DNA of 64,000 nt from NCBI RefSeq assembly GCF_027359675.1, contig NZ_CP114786.1, positions 682,001 through 746,000 of the forward strand. Direction: 5' to 3'. The DNA comes from Roseibium sp. Sym1. GTDB lineage: Bacteria > Pseudomonadota > Alphaproteobacteria > Rhizobiales > Stappiaceae. The translations under genes and the position numbers were made by a program. The notes under the pieces are model-generated. The model had not been told where the DNA came from. It saw only the letters and a list, made by a program, of their open reading frames with translations, and did not search any database. Below are positions 25,810-34,858 of the stretch, one piece after another; position 1 is the stretch's first letter; each line of letters starts with the position of its first letter.

Positions 25810-27482
25810 TTCTCGAACTCCTCCGGGAAGAATTTCAGAACGGAAGCGACCGGGTTGCTGGCCGCCTGGCCAAGGCCGCAAATGGAGGCGGAACGCATGA
25901 CCGCATCGAGATCGGCAATCTTCTGCCGGTCCCAGTCGCCCTCCGCGAGCATGTGTTCCATCTTTTCCGTACCCGAGCGGCAGGGCGTGCACTGGCCGCA
26001 GCTTTCATGCTTGAAGAAACGCATCAGGTTGAGCGCCACGTCGCGCATGTCGTCCTGATCGGAGAAGACCACGATGGCGTGGCTGCCGATGAAACAGCCA
26101 TGCTTGTCAAGCGTGCCGAAATCGAGCGGTTCGTCGGCGAGCGAGGCCGGCAGGATGCCGCCGGAGGCGCCGCCGGGCAGATAGCCCTTGAAGCTGTGAC
26201 CGTCCTCCATGCCGCCGCAGAACTCCTCGAGCAGCTCGTTCATGGTGATGCCGGCGGGCGCCAGCTTGACGCCCGGCTCCCTGACGCGGCCGGAGACCGA
26301 GAACGAGCGGAAGCCCTTCTTGTCGCGCCGGCCCTGGGCAGCGAACCATTCCGGGCCCTTCTCGACGATGTCGCGGATCCAGTAGAGCGTCTCGATATTG
26401 TGGTTGAGGGTCGGGCGGCCGAACAGGCCCACCTGGGCAATGAAGGGCGGACGGTGGCGCGGCAGGCCGCGCTTGCCTTCGATCGACTCGATCATCGCGC
26501 TTTCCTCGCCGCAGATATAGGCGCCCGCGCCGCGGCGCAGCTCGATGTCGATGGTTGTGATGATGCCGGCGGCACGCAACGCGTCGATTTCGGTCTTCAG
26601 GATCTCCAGGACCGCCGGGTATTCGTCGCGCATATAGAGATAGACGCGCTCGGCGGAGATCGCGTGGGCGGCAATCAGCGCGCCCTCCAGCAACCGGTGC
26701 GGATCGCGTTCCAGGTGATAGCGGTCCTTGAAGGTGCCCGGCTCGCCCTCGTCGCCGTTGATGGTCAGGTATTTCGGACCGGGCAGGTCGTTGACGATCT
26801 TCCACTTGGTGCCGGTCGGAAAGCCTGCTCCGCCGAGGCCGCGCAGGCCGGCCTCGAGAGCCTTGTCGGCGATCGCCGCGGCGTCCAGTTCACCCGCACG
26901 TACACGCTCAAGCAGCTTGTAGCCGCCCTTGGCCCGGTAGGCGTCCAGCTTGGTGTAATCCGGGACCTCCGCAGCGGTTTCGCCCTCGAACAGCACCGCG
27001 CGCACGGAGAGTTCGGATGCGTTGTCGACGGCCCGCTTGCCGACCTGAACGGCCGGAGCGCCGGCGCAGCGGCCGATGCAGGGCACCTTCTGGATACGCA
27101 CCTTCGCCGGATCGACGCCGCCTTCAAGCGCGGTCGCCAGCGCATCGGCGCCCTTCAGCGCGCAGGCGACGCTGTCGCAGACGCGGATGGTCAGCGGTGC
27201 CGGTTTCGCTTCGCCTTCCCGGACAATGTCAAAATGGTGATAGAAGCTGGCGACCTCGTAGATCTCTGCCTGGGACAGTTTCATTTCGTCGGCCAGCGCC
27301 TTCAGGTGGCGCGCTTCCAGGCAGCCGAAAGCATCCTGGATCTTGTGCAGGTGTTCGATCAGCAGATCGCGGCGACGCGGTTCGTCACCCAGCAGGGCCT
27401 GCACCTCTGCCAGTGCAGCATCTTCCAACTGACGCCCTTTTGGCTGGGACGGCTTGCGTGATAGCCCCTTGCCGAAAGACAT
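25806..27482 (-). CDS. Formate dehydrogenase beta subunit (NuoE-NuoF fusion, FMN/NAD-binding)
   Basis: 558 residues. Residues about 25-165 are a NuoE-like 2Fe-2S domain (VCDSVACALKG and VPCIGRCAGAP supply four Cys). Residues about 190-558 are NuoF-like: GLGGAGFPTGTKW for FMN and NADH, GDEGEPGTFKDR, GAGAYICGEESA, and a 4Fe-4S site ESCGQCTPCRSGT plus a later Cys (SICGLGQ). It accepts electrons from the alpha subunit and reduces NAD+. Fdh1-type enzymes have this fusion, whereas FdsGB-type enzymes keep two polypeptides. No accessory genes (FdhD/FdsC-like) lie beside it in the window. Confidence 0.95.
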   Translation of the reverse strand: MSFGKGLSRKPSQPKGRQLEDAALAEVQALLGDEPRRRDLLIEHLHKIQDAFGCLEARHLKALADEMKLSQAEIYEVASFYHHFDIVREGEAKPAPLTIRVCDSVACALKGADALATALEGGVDPAKVRIQKVPCIGRCAGAPAVQVGKRAVDNASELSVRAVLFEGETAAEVPDYTKLDAYRAKGGYKLLERVRAGELDAAAIADKALEAGLRGLGGAGFPTGTKWKIVNDLPGPKYLTINGDEGEPGTFKDRYHLERDPHRLLEGALIAAHAISAERVYLYMRDEYPAVLEILKTEIDALRAAGIITTIDIELRRGAGAYICGEESAMIESIEGKRGLPRHRPPFIAQVGLFGRPTLNHNIETLYWIRDIVEKGPEWFAAQGRRDKKGFRSFSVSGRVREPGVKLAPAGITMNELLEEFCGGMEDGHSFKGYLPGGASGGILPASLADEPLDFGTLDKHGCFIGSHAIVVFSDQDDMRDVALNLMRFFKHESCGQCTPCRSGTEKMEHMLAEGDWDRQKIADLDAVMRSASICGLGQAASNPVASVLKFFPEEFEK

Positions 27483-27700
27483 TGGCGTTCCTCCCGAATC
27501 CTCTGGAGCGCGTCAATTTTGTCGCGTCCGCGCTCGCTCATGCCGACAGCGGAATCAGGCGGTATTTTTTCCGCCCGGATCCGCAAGTTGGCGCGATCGT
27601 AGCGACGCGGATCGGGGCTGTCTGTTTGAAAAACGACAACCGATCCTCAAATGCTGACGCATTTGGCAACGTCGCCGGCAGGATAGCAGGCCTGGAAAAC

Positions 27701-28231
27701 TTATGCAGTGAGATGCGAAAATGCAGCGACAACCCGTTCATAAACGGGACGCTTGAAAGGTACGATCAGCTCCGGCAGGCAGTCGGCCCTTTCCCAGCGC
27801 CAGGCACTGAATTCGGCGGTATGGCCGTCCGGCGGGGTCAGGATGTCGATTTCCTCTTCCGGCCCGTCGAACCTGTAGGCGACCCAACGTTGCGCCTGTC
27901 CGCGATACTTGCCCTTGCGCGACGTCTTCACGACTTCTTCGGGATAGTCGTAGGCGAACCATTCCGGCGCTTCTTCCAGAAGTGTCACGGACCTGATCGA
28001 GGTTTCCTCGTAGAGTTCCCGGCGAGCGGCGGGCTCCGGCGCCTCGCCCTTGTCGATGCCTCCCTGGGGCATCTGCCAGCTGTATTCGTAGTTTGATGAC
28101 CGGCTGCCGTCATCCCGGCTGCCGATCCAGACAAGGCCTTCCTTGTTGATCAGCATGATGCCGACACAGGGGCGGTAGGGAAGCCCCTGCGACGGCACCG
28201 GAAAACCAGGGCCAAGTTCACGCTTCGTCAC
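27701..28231 (-). CDS. rppH: RNA pyrophosphohydrolase (Nudix)
   Basis: 176 residues. The Nudix box GGIDKGEAPEPAARRELYEE is followed by TSIRSV, and the N-terminus GLPYRPCVGIMLINKEGLVW is characteristic of RppH/IalA. It removes pyrophosphate from the 5' end of primary transcripts, starting mRNA decay, and cleaves diadenosine polyphosphates. It is the last gene of the EnvC-ctpA-YibQ-rppH run, 27 bp after the deacetylase-like gene. The same order is conserved in Rhizobiales. Confidence 0.96.
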   Translation of the reverse strand: MTKRELGPGFPVPSQGLPYRPCVGIMLINKEGLVWIGSRDDGSRSSNYEYSWQMPQGGIDKGEAPEPAARRELYEETSIRSVTLLEEAPEWFAYDYPEEVVKTSRKGKYRGQAQRWVAYRFDGPEEEIDILTPPDGHTAEFSAWRWERADCLPELIVPFKRPVYERVVAAFSHLTA

Positions 28232-28258
28232 GGCTGCACCTACTTGAAGAAAAACTGA

Positions 28259-29404
28259 CTATCGGTCGATCGTCGCGCTGACGGGAACCAGCTGAAGACC
28301 GCGCTCTTCCAGATCCTGTACCCATTTTTCCAGCTGGCGTACAGTCACCGGCAGCGCCGAGCCGGCGGCAACAGCCACACCCCGGGACCGCGCGACCCCT
28401 TCCAGCTGCAGCAGCTTGGCATCAATGCTGTCTTCCCTCGGCACTTCATCCAGCACCACGTCGACACCGCTGAACGGAATGCGTTTCTCGGCGGCAACCT
28501 CGGCAGAGATGCTGCGCGAGGACGTGCCGTTGTCGACGAGCATCAAACCGCGTTCCTTCAATTTCTCCACCAGGTATTCCATCGACGGCTTGGTGGAGGT
28601 GAACCTTGCGCCCATCTCCGGGATCGTGCCGACATAGTTGGTGGCCCGGGTCAGCAGAAAGGCGAGCCTGTCCAGCATTTCGTTGGGCCGGAGGCTGACC
28701 AGTAGCGTGTGCGGCCCCGGATCGTTGTCCGGAAAGTCGAACGGTTCCAGCGGCAGCTGCAGAAGAAGCTCGTGCCCCTTGGTGCGCGCCTGCTGCATCC
28801 AAAGGTCCAGGTCCTCTCCATAAGGAGCGAGCGCGAAAGTCACGTCCGACGGCAACCGGTCGATGGCGTTCTGCGTGCCGGCCTCGCTGAGACCGAGGCC
28901 GCTGACTATGACGGCAATCTTTGGGATCGACGTGAATTCACGCATGATCGGACGGGAATAGGCGTCCAGGGGCCGGACCCCGGCATCGCTTATCTTGGGC
29001 AGGAAACCGTAGTCGGAGCGCTCGCTCACCCTGCTGTCCGGGTTGATCGACAGACTGGTCACGGGCTCGTCGGGCCCCAGTCCATCCGGGCGGTTGACCA
29101 TGTCGTAGCGCGGCCCCAGCAGGTCGTCCGCGCTTTCCGGACGGAGGTTGGGCCCGAGATCGTCACCGATGCCCGGCCGGATTTCCACCACCTCGATGTC
29201 CTGGGAAGTGACCCCCTCAACAATCGCGTCGAGCGGCAACACCGCAACCGGCTCGCCGCCCAGGGGATCATTGACGACCGCGATCCAGACCAGCGTCGTC
29301 GTCACGATCACGCTCAGGATGCCGACACCGATCAGACCGAACGGCAGCCTGACGAGCCGCCGTTTGCCCATTCCTAGGGGAGCTGAGAGATCTTCGCTCG
29401 ACAT
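28259..29404 (-). CDS. Divergent polysaccharide deacetylase family protein (YibQ/DUF610)
   Basis: 381 residues. An N-terminal membrane anchor (LPFGLIGVGILSVIVTTTLV) and an acidic linker precede the NodB-like barrel at about residues 155-381 (IAVIVSGLGLSEAGTQNAID, LPLEPFDFPDNDPGPHTLL, YVGTIPEMGARF, LMLVDNGTSS). The usual metal-binding Asp-Asp/His motif is altered (VSGLGLS), as in this divergent family, so activity is uncertain. Because of its constant association with EnvC and CtpA it is thought to belong to peptidoglycan maintenance. Confidence 0.9.
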   Translation of the reverse strand: MSSEDLSAPLGMGKRRLVRLPFGLIGVGILSVIVTTTLVWIAVVNDPLGGEPVAVLPLDAIVEGVTSQDIEVVEIRPGIGDDLGPNLRPESADDLLGPRYDMVNRPDGLGPDEPVTSLSINPDSRVSERSDYGFLPKISDAGVRPLDAYSRPIMREFTSIPKIAVIVSGLGLSEAGTQNAIDRLPSDVTFALAPYGEDLDLWMQQARTKGHELLLQLPLEPFDFPDNDPGPHTLLVSLRPNEMLDRLAFLLTRATNYVGTIPEMGARFTSTKPSMEYLVEKLKERGLMLVDNGTSSRSISAEVAAEKRIPFSGVDVVLDEVPREDSIDAKLLQLEGVARSRGVAVAAGSALPVTVRQLEKWVQDLEERGLQLVPVSATIDR

Positions 29405-29477
29405 TACCGTCCTGAGCCTTTTGGCCGACCCCGGGCCGGCAACTTCTTTGTTATCGGAATACGCAGAACGAAATCGA

Positions 29478-29511
29478 AAGAACGGGACGCGCCGGCGAAC
29501 CGGCGCGTCCG
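29478..29511 (-). terminator. Hairpin terminator after ctpA
   Basis: GGACGCGCCGG-TTCG-CCGGCGCGTCC on the minus strand followed by GTTCTTTCG, directly after the ctpA stop. The T tract is weak, so termination may be partial. Confidence 0.6.
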
Positions 29512-29518
29512 GATATCA

Positions 29519-30847
29519 TCAGTTCTTGACAGCCGCGCTGTCGGAGACCGGCGGGAAGGCACTGTTGACCTGTACGCCGCGCAGAAGGTCCAGGGCCAGC
29601 TTCAGCTGGGTGTCGTCCTTCGGATCCGGCGGCACATAGGCCTGGCTGCCTGATTCCTCTTCACCATCGGCTTCCAGGTGGCCCCGCAGCCCGGCCTCGC
29701 CCTTGGTATCGACGCGGCCGACCAGCTCTTCGGGCAGGTCCTGCAGCGACTCGATGTCCGGCACGATGCCTTTGGCCTGGATGGAGGTCCCGGACGGGGT
29801 GTAGTACCGCGCCGTGGTCAGGCGGATGGCACCGTTGGCCCCCAGCGGAATGATGGTCTGAACAGACCCCTTGCCGAAGGACCGCGTGCCGAGGATGGTG
29901 GCACGGCGGTGATCCTGAAGAGCGCCGGCAACGATTTCCGACGCGGAGGCGGAGCCACCGTTCACCAGAATGATCACGGGCTTGCCATCAGTCAGGTCAC
30001 CGGCCCGGGCATTGTAGCGCTGGGTCTCGTCGGCTTCCCGGCCGCGGGTCGAAACGATCTCGCCGCGGTCAAGGAAGGCATCGGAAACCGCGATGGCTTG
30101 GTCCAGAAGACCGCCCGGATTGTTGCGCAGGTCGATGATGAAGCCCTTGATCTTGTCTTCACCGATCTCGGCGGTCATTTCCTCGATGCCGTCTTTCAGG
30201 CCGTCGAAGGTCTGCTCGTTGAACTGGGTCACGCGGACATATCCGACATCCTCTTCCTCGCGCCAGCGCACGGAACGGATGCGAATGATGTCGCGGGTGA
30301 TCGTGATGTCGAACGGCTCGACCCGGCCCTTGCGGCGGACAGTCACCACGATATCGGTGTTGACGGGGCCGCGCATCTTTTCAACGGCTTCGTTCAGGGT
30401 CAGGCCCTGGACCTGTTCGCCGTCGATATAGGTGATCAGGTCGCCTGCGAGCACACCGGCCTTGGCAGCGGGAGTGTCGTCGATGGGCGAGACGACCTTG
30501 ACGAGGCCCTCTTCCATGGTGACCTCGATGCCGAGGCCGCCGAATTCGCCGCGGGTCTGCACCTGCATGTCACGGAAGCTTTTCGGCGACATGTAGCTTG
30601 AATGCGGATCCAGGGAGGTCAGCATGCCGTTGATGGCGCTCTCGATCAGCTGCGCGTCATCAGGCACTTCCACGTAGTCAGAGCGAACACGCTCGAACAC
30701 GTCGCCGAAGAGATTCAGCTGCCGATAGGTGTCCGTCGCCGCAGCATTGGCTGCCACCGAAACATTGATCGGCATCTGGGACAGGGTTGTGATTGCCGCT
30801 GCTCCCATCAGAGCACCCACAAGCAGCAAGGAAGTTTTCCGTATCAT
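29519..30847 (-). CDS. ctpA: C-terminal processing peptidase (S41)
   Basis: 442 residues from ATG 30847, which overlaps the EnvC stop (ATGA). A signal peptide (SLLLVGALMGAAAITTLSQ) precedes a PDZ domain (GLGIEVTMEEGLVKVVSPID, then DTPAAKAGVLAGDLI) and the S41 tail-specific protease domain. The Ser-Lys dyad can be placed at NGGSASASEIVAGALQDH and GTRSFGKGSVQT. It is a periplasmic protease that in related bacteria trims peptidoglycan hydrolases and envelope proteins. It is translationally coupled to the amidase activator upstream. Confidence 0.96.
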   Translation of the reverse strand: MIRKTSLLLVGALMGAAAITTLSQMPINVSVAANAAATDTYRQLNLFGDVFERVRSDYVEVPDDAQLIESAINGMLTSLDPHSSYMSPKSFRDMQVQTRGEFGGLGIEVTMEEGLVKVVSPIDDTPAAKAGVLAGDLITYIDGEQVQGLTLNEAVEKMRGPVNTDIVVTVRRKGRVEPFDITITRDIIRIRSVRWREEEDVGYVRVTQFNEQTFDGLKDGIEEMTAEIGEDKIKGFIIDLRNNPGGLLDQAIAVSDAFLDRGEIVSTRGREADETQRYNARAGDLTDGKPVIILVNGGSASASEIVAGALQDHRRATILGTRSFGKGSVQTIIPLGANGAIRLTTARYYTPSGTSIQAKGIVPDIESLQDLPEELVGRVDTKGEAGLRGHLEADGEEESGSQAYVPPDPKDDTQLKLALDLLRGVQVNSAFPPVSDSAAVKN

Positions 30848-32235
30848 CCGCGAGCCTTTTCTTCTTCTGTGCGCGCCCACCAGGGAGTGGGATCGATCGC
30901 ACGGCCGTCCTTCCGAAATTCAACATACAGGATCGGCTGGGTCGATCCCAAGCCGAATGTTGAAGCGCTCGCCCATTGGGTTGCGCCCATCACACCAACC
31001 GGTTCCCCGGTCAAAACAAATTGCCCCAGTTCCGCATCGATCCGGTCGAGGCCGGCCAGGAGCACATGGTAGCCGTCGCCCGTATTCAGGATCAAGAGCT
31101 GTCCGAACGAACGGAACGGCCCTGAATACACCACCCAGCCGTCCGCCGGCGAAGTGACATTAGAACCCGGCCTTGTGGCAATAGATTGTCCTTCCGTCAC
31201 ACCGCCGAATTCATCGTCCTCGCCAAAATCCTTGAGCAGCGTGCCTGCAACAGGTTGCGGCAACTGGCCGCGGGTTTCCTGGAACGGCACGGCCGGCGCC
31301 AGCCGGCCGGGATCGGCGAACGGATCAAAGTCGCGTTTGCTCCGCCGTTTGGCGTCCAGGGAAGCCTGACGGGATTTCTCTGCCGCCTCGCGCGCGCTCT
31401 CGATCTCCTCCTCCAGGCTGGCGATCAGCTCCTGCAGCGAACCGGCTTTTTCCGCCAGGGCCGCCGCGCGATCCTTTTCCTCCTGGAGCACCCGAACCGA
31501 TTTCTGATGTTCCTGCCTTTTTGCGCTCAGCAGAAGCTCAAGGCGGGACTTTTCCTCAGCCAATCGCATCGCATCGCCGCGAAGACGTTTTTTTTCCTCG
31601 GCAATGACCGCCTTCAGCCGGTGCAACTCTTCCAGATCGTCCGCCAGCGCCTCGGTTTCCACCTTCAGCTCCGGCATCACCGCGTTCAGGAGAATCGCGC
31701 TGCGCACGGCGGACAGGGCATCGCTCGGGCGCACCGCCAGGGCGGGAGGCGGCCGTTTGCCGATCCGCTGCAGTGCCGCGAGCACCTCCGCCAGCACATC
31801 CCGCCGCGCGATCAGGGACAACCGCACGGCGTCCTCGTTCTCGCCCAGCGCGCCGAGGCGGCGCTCGGTATCACTCAGCTTGGTTTCCAGCCCCTTGATC
31901 GTGTCGGACGTGCTGATGATCTTAGCGTTCAGCGTCTCGCGGTCCCGGTCAAGGGACCGGATCTCCCGCGCGATCGCGGCCTGCCGGTCGGTCGAGATCT
32001 CGATGTTGCGCGACAGGGCCGCCAGTTCCTGTTCCCGCGCCTTCTTGCGTTCGAGCGCAGCACTGACCTCCGGTGAGGCCGCCGGCTGTTCGGGTGGCTT
32101 TTCATCAAGGCTCTCGGCCGCCAGCACTGGCTGCGCCGCCAACAGAATGCCCAAGCAGAGACCCCTCAAGAGCGGCTGCCGGGGCCGCCGCCTCTCAAGT
32201 CCAGGACGCGCAGTTTCGGTGCGATCCGGTGTCAA
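30844..32235 (-). CDS. Murein hydrolase activator EnvC-like (degenerate LytM)
   Basis: About 463 residues from a TTG at 32235 (preceded by GGGAG and AGG) that puts a signal peptide (LLRGLCLGILLAAQPVLA) near the start; an ATG at 32382 would add 49 residues. A long coiled coil follows (about residues 50-290, rich in E, K, R, L). The C-terminal M23/LytM domain reads ILNTGDGYHVLLAGL and lacks the zinc-binding His pair, as in EnvC, so it should activate amidases instead of cutting peptidoglycan. It acts in the periplasm during cell separation. It is the first gene of the EnvC-ctpA-YibQ-rppH operon. Confidence 0.92.
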   Translation of the reverse strand: MTPDRTETARPGLERRRPRQPLLRGLCLGILLAAQPVLAAESLDEKPPEQPAASPEVSAALERKKAREQELAALSRNIEISTDRQAAIAREIRSLDRDRETLNAKIISTSDTIKGLETKLSDTERRLGALGENEDAVRLSLIARRDVLAEVLAALQRIGKRPPPALAVRPSDALSAVRSAILLNAVMPELKVETEALADDLEELHRLKAVIAEEKKRLRGDAMRLAEEKSRLELLLSAKRQEHQKSVRVLQEEKDRAAALAEKAGSLQELIASLEEEIESAREAAEKSRQASLDAKRRSKRDFDPFADPGRLAPAVPFQETRGQLPQPVAGTLLKDFGEDDEFGGVTEGQSIATRPGSNVTSPADGWVVYSGPFRSFGQLLILNTGDGYHVLLAGLDRIDAELGQFVLTGEPVGVMGATQWASASTFGLGSTQPILYVEFRKDGRAIDPTPWWARTEEEKARG

Positions 32236-32506
32236 CCTGCCTAAGCTCCCAAAGGTTATTCTTATCTTGCGATACACAGTCTGCGTTAACGAACCGTTTA
32301 CCCTGATGACCTGATCGTTAACCTCACGCTCCCACACGCGTACCGCCTTGCGACGTAACCTCTCGTTCCGGTAACTGATCACCGATACGTTCCGAATGCG
32401 GCGAGATACGGGCAGTTTGCTGAAATCCGGCCATTTTCAAAGTTAAAATTCGTTCACTTTGCCCTTGCAGCGTACGGCGCCCCGTCTCACGCGCTTCACA
32501 TTTCCG

Positions 32507-33004
32507 TCAGCCGCCGTAATGCCTGTAGACAAGATCCTGTGGGCCAGGACGCGGCGCACCGGGGTCCAGGACGGCGCCCAGCTTCCTTGCCAGGCGTGCC
32601 GAACGGTGATTGTCCGCGTCCATGTAGCTGACCAGCTCCGGCAGGTTCCGGATGTCTTTTGCCCAATCCCGGAAGGCGGAGGCGGCCTCGAAGGCATAGC
32701 CCTTGCCCTCGGCGTCCTCGTAGACGAACCAGCCAAGCTCGTGTTCCGGGAACAGCGGCCCGTGATTGATGCCGACCTGGCCGAGACAGCGGCCGGTCTC
32801 ACGCTCATCGAACATCAACGCACCATGATCCATCAGCGACCATTGGGCCACGTCCCGGCAGAACATGCCCCAGGCGGCGCTTTCATCGTGCGGGCCGCCC
32901 ATGAAGCGAGAGCGAGAGGAGCGCATGAGGTCCAGGTAGGCAGGCCAATCGTCCATGCGCATCGGCCGCAGGGTCAGCCGCTCGGTTTCAAGTGTCGGTG
33001 CCAC
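32507..33004 (-). CDS. GNAT family N-acetyltransferase
   Basis: 165 residues from a GTG start at 33004. RimJ/RimL-like acetyltransferase_3 pattern: LETERLTLRPMRMDDWPAYL at the N-terminus, ELGWFVYEDAEGKGYAFEAA around the acetyl-CoA loop, and NHRSARLARKLGAV in the last helix. It transfers an acetyl group from acetyl-CoA to an unknown amine, perhaps a protein N-terminus. It is 30 bp downstream of rlmH in the same orientation. Confidence 0.88.
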   Translation of the reverse strand: MAPTLETERLTLRPMRMDDWPAYLDLMRSSRSRFMGGPHDESAAWGMFCRDVAQWSLMDHGALMFDERETGRCLGQVGINHGPLFPEHELGWFVYEDAEGKGYAFEAASAFRDWAKDIRNLPELVSYMDADNHRSARLARKLGAVLDPGAPRPGPQDLVYRHYGG

Positions 33005-33034
33005 GGTGGTCTCGTTTTGGCTGGAACGGCAATG

Positions 33035-33517
33035 TCAGACCCGGTGATAGGGGTGACCGGACTGGATGGTCATGGCCCGGTAGATCTGCTCGGCCAGCAG
33101 GATCCGGGCAATCTGGTGCGGCCAGGTCATGGCACCGAGCGCCAGTTTCAGGTCGGCGCGGGCAAGCACCTCCGGACCGTGGCCGTCGGCACCGCCGATG
33201 GCGAACACGACTTCCGGCACGCCTTCGTCCTTCCAGGACTCGAGTTTCCGGCTGAACGCCGGACTGGTCAGGTTCTTGCCGTTCTCGTCCAGCACCACCA
33301 GACGGGCACCGGCGGAAAGGGCCGCCAGGATTCCCCGGGCCTCGTCCGCCTTGCGGTCGTCGGCGCGCTGCGCGCGGCTTTCCGTCATTTCGTTGAGGCC
33401 GACCTCTGTGATTCCGAGCCCGCGCCCGGTCTTGCGGGCACGGTCCATGTAGCGGTCGAAGAGGTCTTTTTCCGCACCGGTCTTCATCCGGCCAATGCAG
33501 AAGAGCGTAAAGCGCAT
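33035..33517 (-). CDS. rlmH: 23S rRNA pseudouridine-1915 N3-methyltransferase
   Basis: 160 residues. A complete SPOUT-class fold with motifs LDENGKNLTSPAFSRKLESW, VFAIGGADGHGPEV and WPHQIARILLAEQIYRAMTI, ending in the conserved HPYHRV tail. It methylates N3 of pseudouridine 1915 in helix 69 of 23S rRNA on assembled 70S ribosomes. It follows rsfS as in most Alphaproteobacteria. Confidence 0.98.
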   Translation of the reverse strand: MRFTLFCIGRMKTGAEKDLFDRYMDRARKTGRGLGITEVGLNEMTESRAQRADDRKADEARGILAALSAGARLVVLDENGKNLTSPAFSRKLESWKDEGVPEVVFAIGGADGHGPEVLARADLKLALGAMTWPHQIARILLAEQIYRAMTIQSGHPYHRV

Positions 33518-33598
33518 GAATTCCCTGCCGGATCCTTATCCGGTGAAATATCTGCCTGTCGGCGGCTAAGGTCCCGGTTTCAGGACCTCATGACCGGC

Positions 33599-34009
33599 TC
33601 AGCCGATATATTGCGGAGCGTCGTCCGTTTCCGGTGCCCACATCTTTTCCAGATTGTAGAAACCGCGTACTTCCGGACGGAAAATGTGAACGATCACATC
33701 GCCCGCATCAATCAGCACCCAATCACAGGTCGCCAGACCTTCAACCGTTGCCTTGCCGGCTCCGGCCGATTTCAGATCCTTCAGCAAATGGTCCGCAATC
33801 GCGCCCACATGACGATGGGAGCGCCCGGACACGATCACCATGTGATCGGCCAGCGAACTTTTTCCTGTGATGTCGAGAGTAACCGGGTCCTCAGCTTTGG
33901 AGTCGTCAAGACTGGAGAGGACCGTGTCGAGGAGGTCTGCCGCAAGATCTGTGCTTACGGAAGCCGTCATAGGAGAGGACATGTCTGTCCGCCCACTTTC
34001 AAAGGTCAT
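33599..34009 (-). CDS. rsfS: Ribosome silencing factor
   Basis: About 136 residues from ATG 34009; ATGs at 33982 and 33970 are also possible and 33982 would give 127 residues. Homology begins around LAADLLDTVLSSLDDSKAED, with DHMVIVSGRSHRHVGAIADH and DWVLIDAGDVIVHIFRPEVR as conserved blocks. It binds L14 of the 50S subunit and blocks subunit joining when nutrients are scarce. It lies between nadD and rlmH, its usual place. Confidence 0.95.
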   Translation of the reverse strand: MTFESGRTDMSSPMTASVSTDLAADLLDTVLSSLDDSKAEDPVTLDITGKSSLADHMVIVSGRSHRHVGAIADHLLKDLKSAGAGKATVEGLATCDWVLIDAGDVIVHIFRPEVRGFYNLEKMWAPETDDAPQYIG

Positions 34010-34212
34010 GGTCAGGTGTTGTGCCTTTCGCCGTTTGTGCCGTCCCGCGCCCAACGTCGTCACGAACAGGAGTGTTGGACTTCGTGCGTCACCCGTTTTG
34101 GATGCAGGACCGGTTGACCGTACCTCGGCCGCGCTCGCCGCGACCATGCTCATAATACCGCTTCCCCTTTGGCATTTTCAAGACACGCCGGAATTCTCGG
34201 TAAATCTGCGGA

Positions 34213-34848
34213 TCACCGGGATTGGCCGCGCCGCAGCTCGGTGGACGAGGTCCGGTCGAGCGGCGTGTGCAAAAATGTCCAGATCGGAGCCTTCATGTCC
34301 GGCAGAAGCGCGGCGTCTTCTTCGGGAAGTCTATGTTTTTCATACGCTTTGGCCATGGGCGAGGACAGGACCGACAGGGATGCACCCGGCCGGTCGACGA
34401 TTGCGACCGGCACCGTGCGGACGATGGAGCGCCAATCCTGCCAGCGATGGAAGCCGGCCAAATTGTCAGCACCCATGACCCAAACGAATCGCACCGCAGG
34501 GCGCATGGCCTGGAGCGCCGACAGCGTCCTGGCCGTATAGGGCGTGCCCAGAACCTGTTCGAACGCGGTCACCTTCATGCGTGGATGATCGGCCAGCTCA
34601 CTGGACAGACGCAGACGCCTTTCCAGCGGTGCCAGGTTCGAATGGCTCTTGAGTGGATTGCCGGGCGTGACCAGCCACCAGACCTGATCGAGCCCAAGCC
34701 GCTTCAACACGGTCAAGGCGACCGACCGGTGACCGGAATGCGGCGGATTGAACGACCCGCCGAACAGCCCGACGCGGTTGCCGGCCTCCACGTGAGGCAA
34801 CTTCAACCAGTCGCTGCCGGGTGACATTCCCGGCATCAATGCACTCAT
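34213..34848 (-). CDS. nadD: Nicotinate-nucleotide adenylyltransferase
   Basis: 211 residues. The nucleotidyltransferase motif GGSFNPPHSGH is at about residues 30-40, with WWLVTPGNPLKSHSNLAPLE and the C-terminal TSSTELRRG completing the active site. It adenylates nicotinate mononucleotide in NAD biosynthesis. GAGG lies upstream of ATG 34848 and the gene begins 10 bp after proA. Confidence 0.97.
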   Translation of the reverse strand: MSALMPGMSPGSDWLKLPHVEAGNRVGLFGGSFNPPHSGHRSVALTVLKRLGLDQVWWLVTPGNPLKSHSNLAPLERRLRLSSELADHPRMKVTAFEQVLGTPYTARTLSALQAMRPAVRFVWVMGADNLAGFHRWQDWRSIVRTVPVAIVDRPGASLSVLSSPMAKAYEKHRLPEEDAALLPDMKAPIWTFLHTPLDRTSSTELRRGQSR

Positions 34849-34858
34849 GCCGGTTGCC

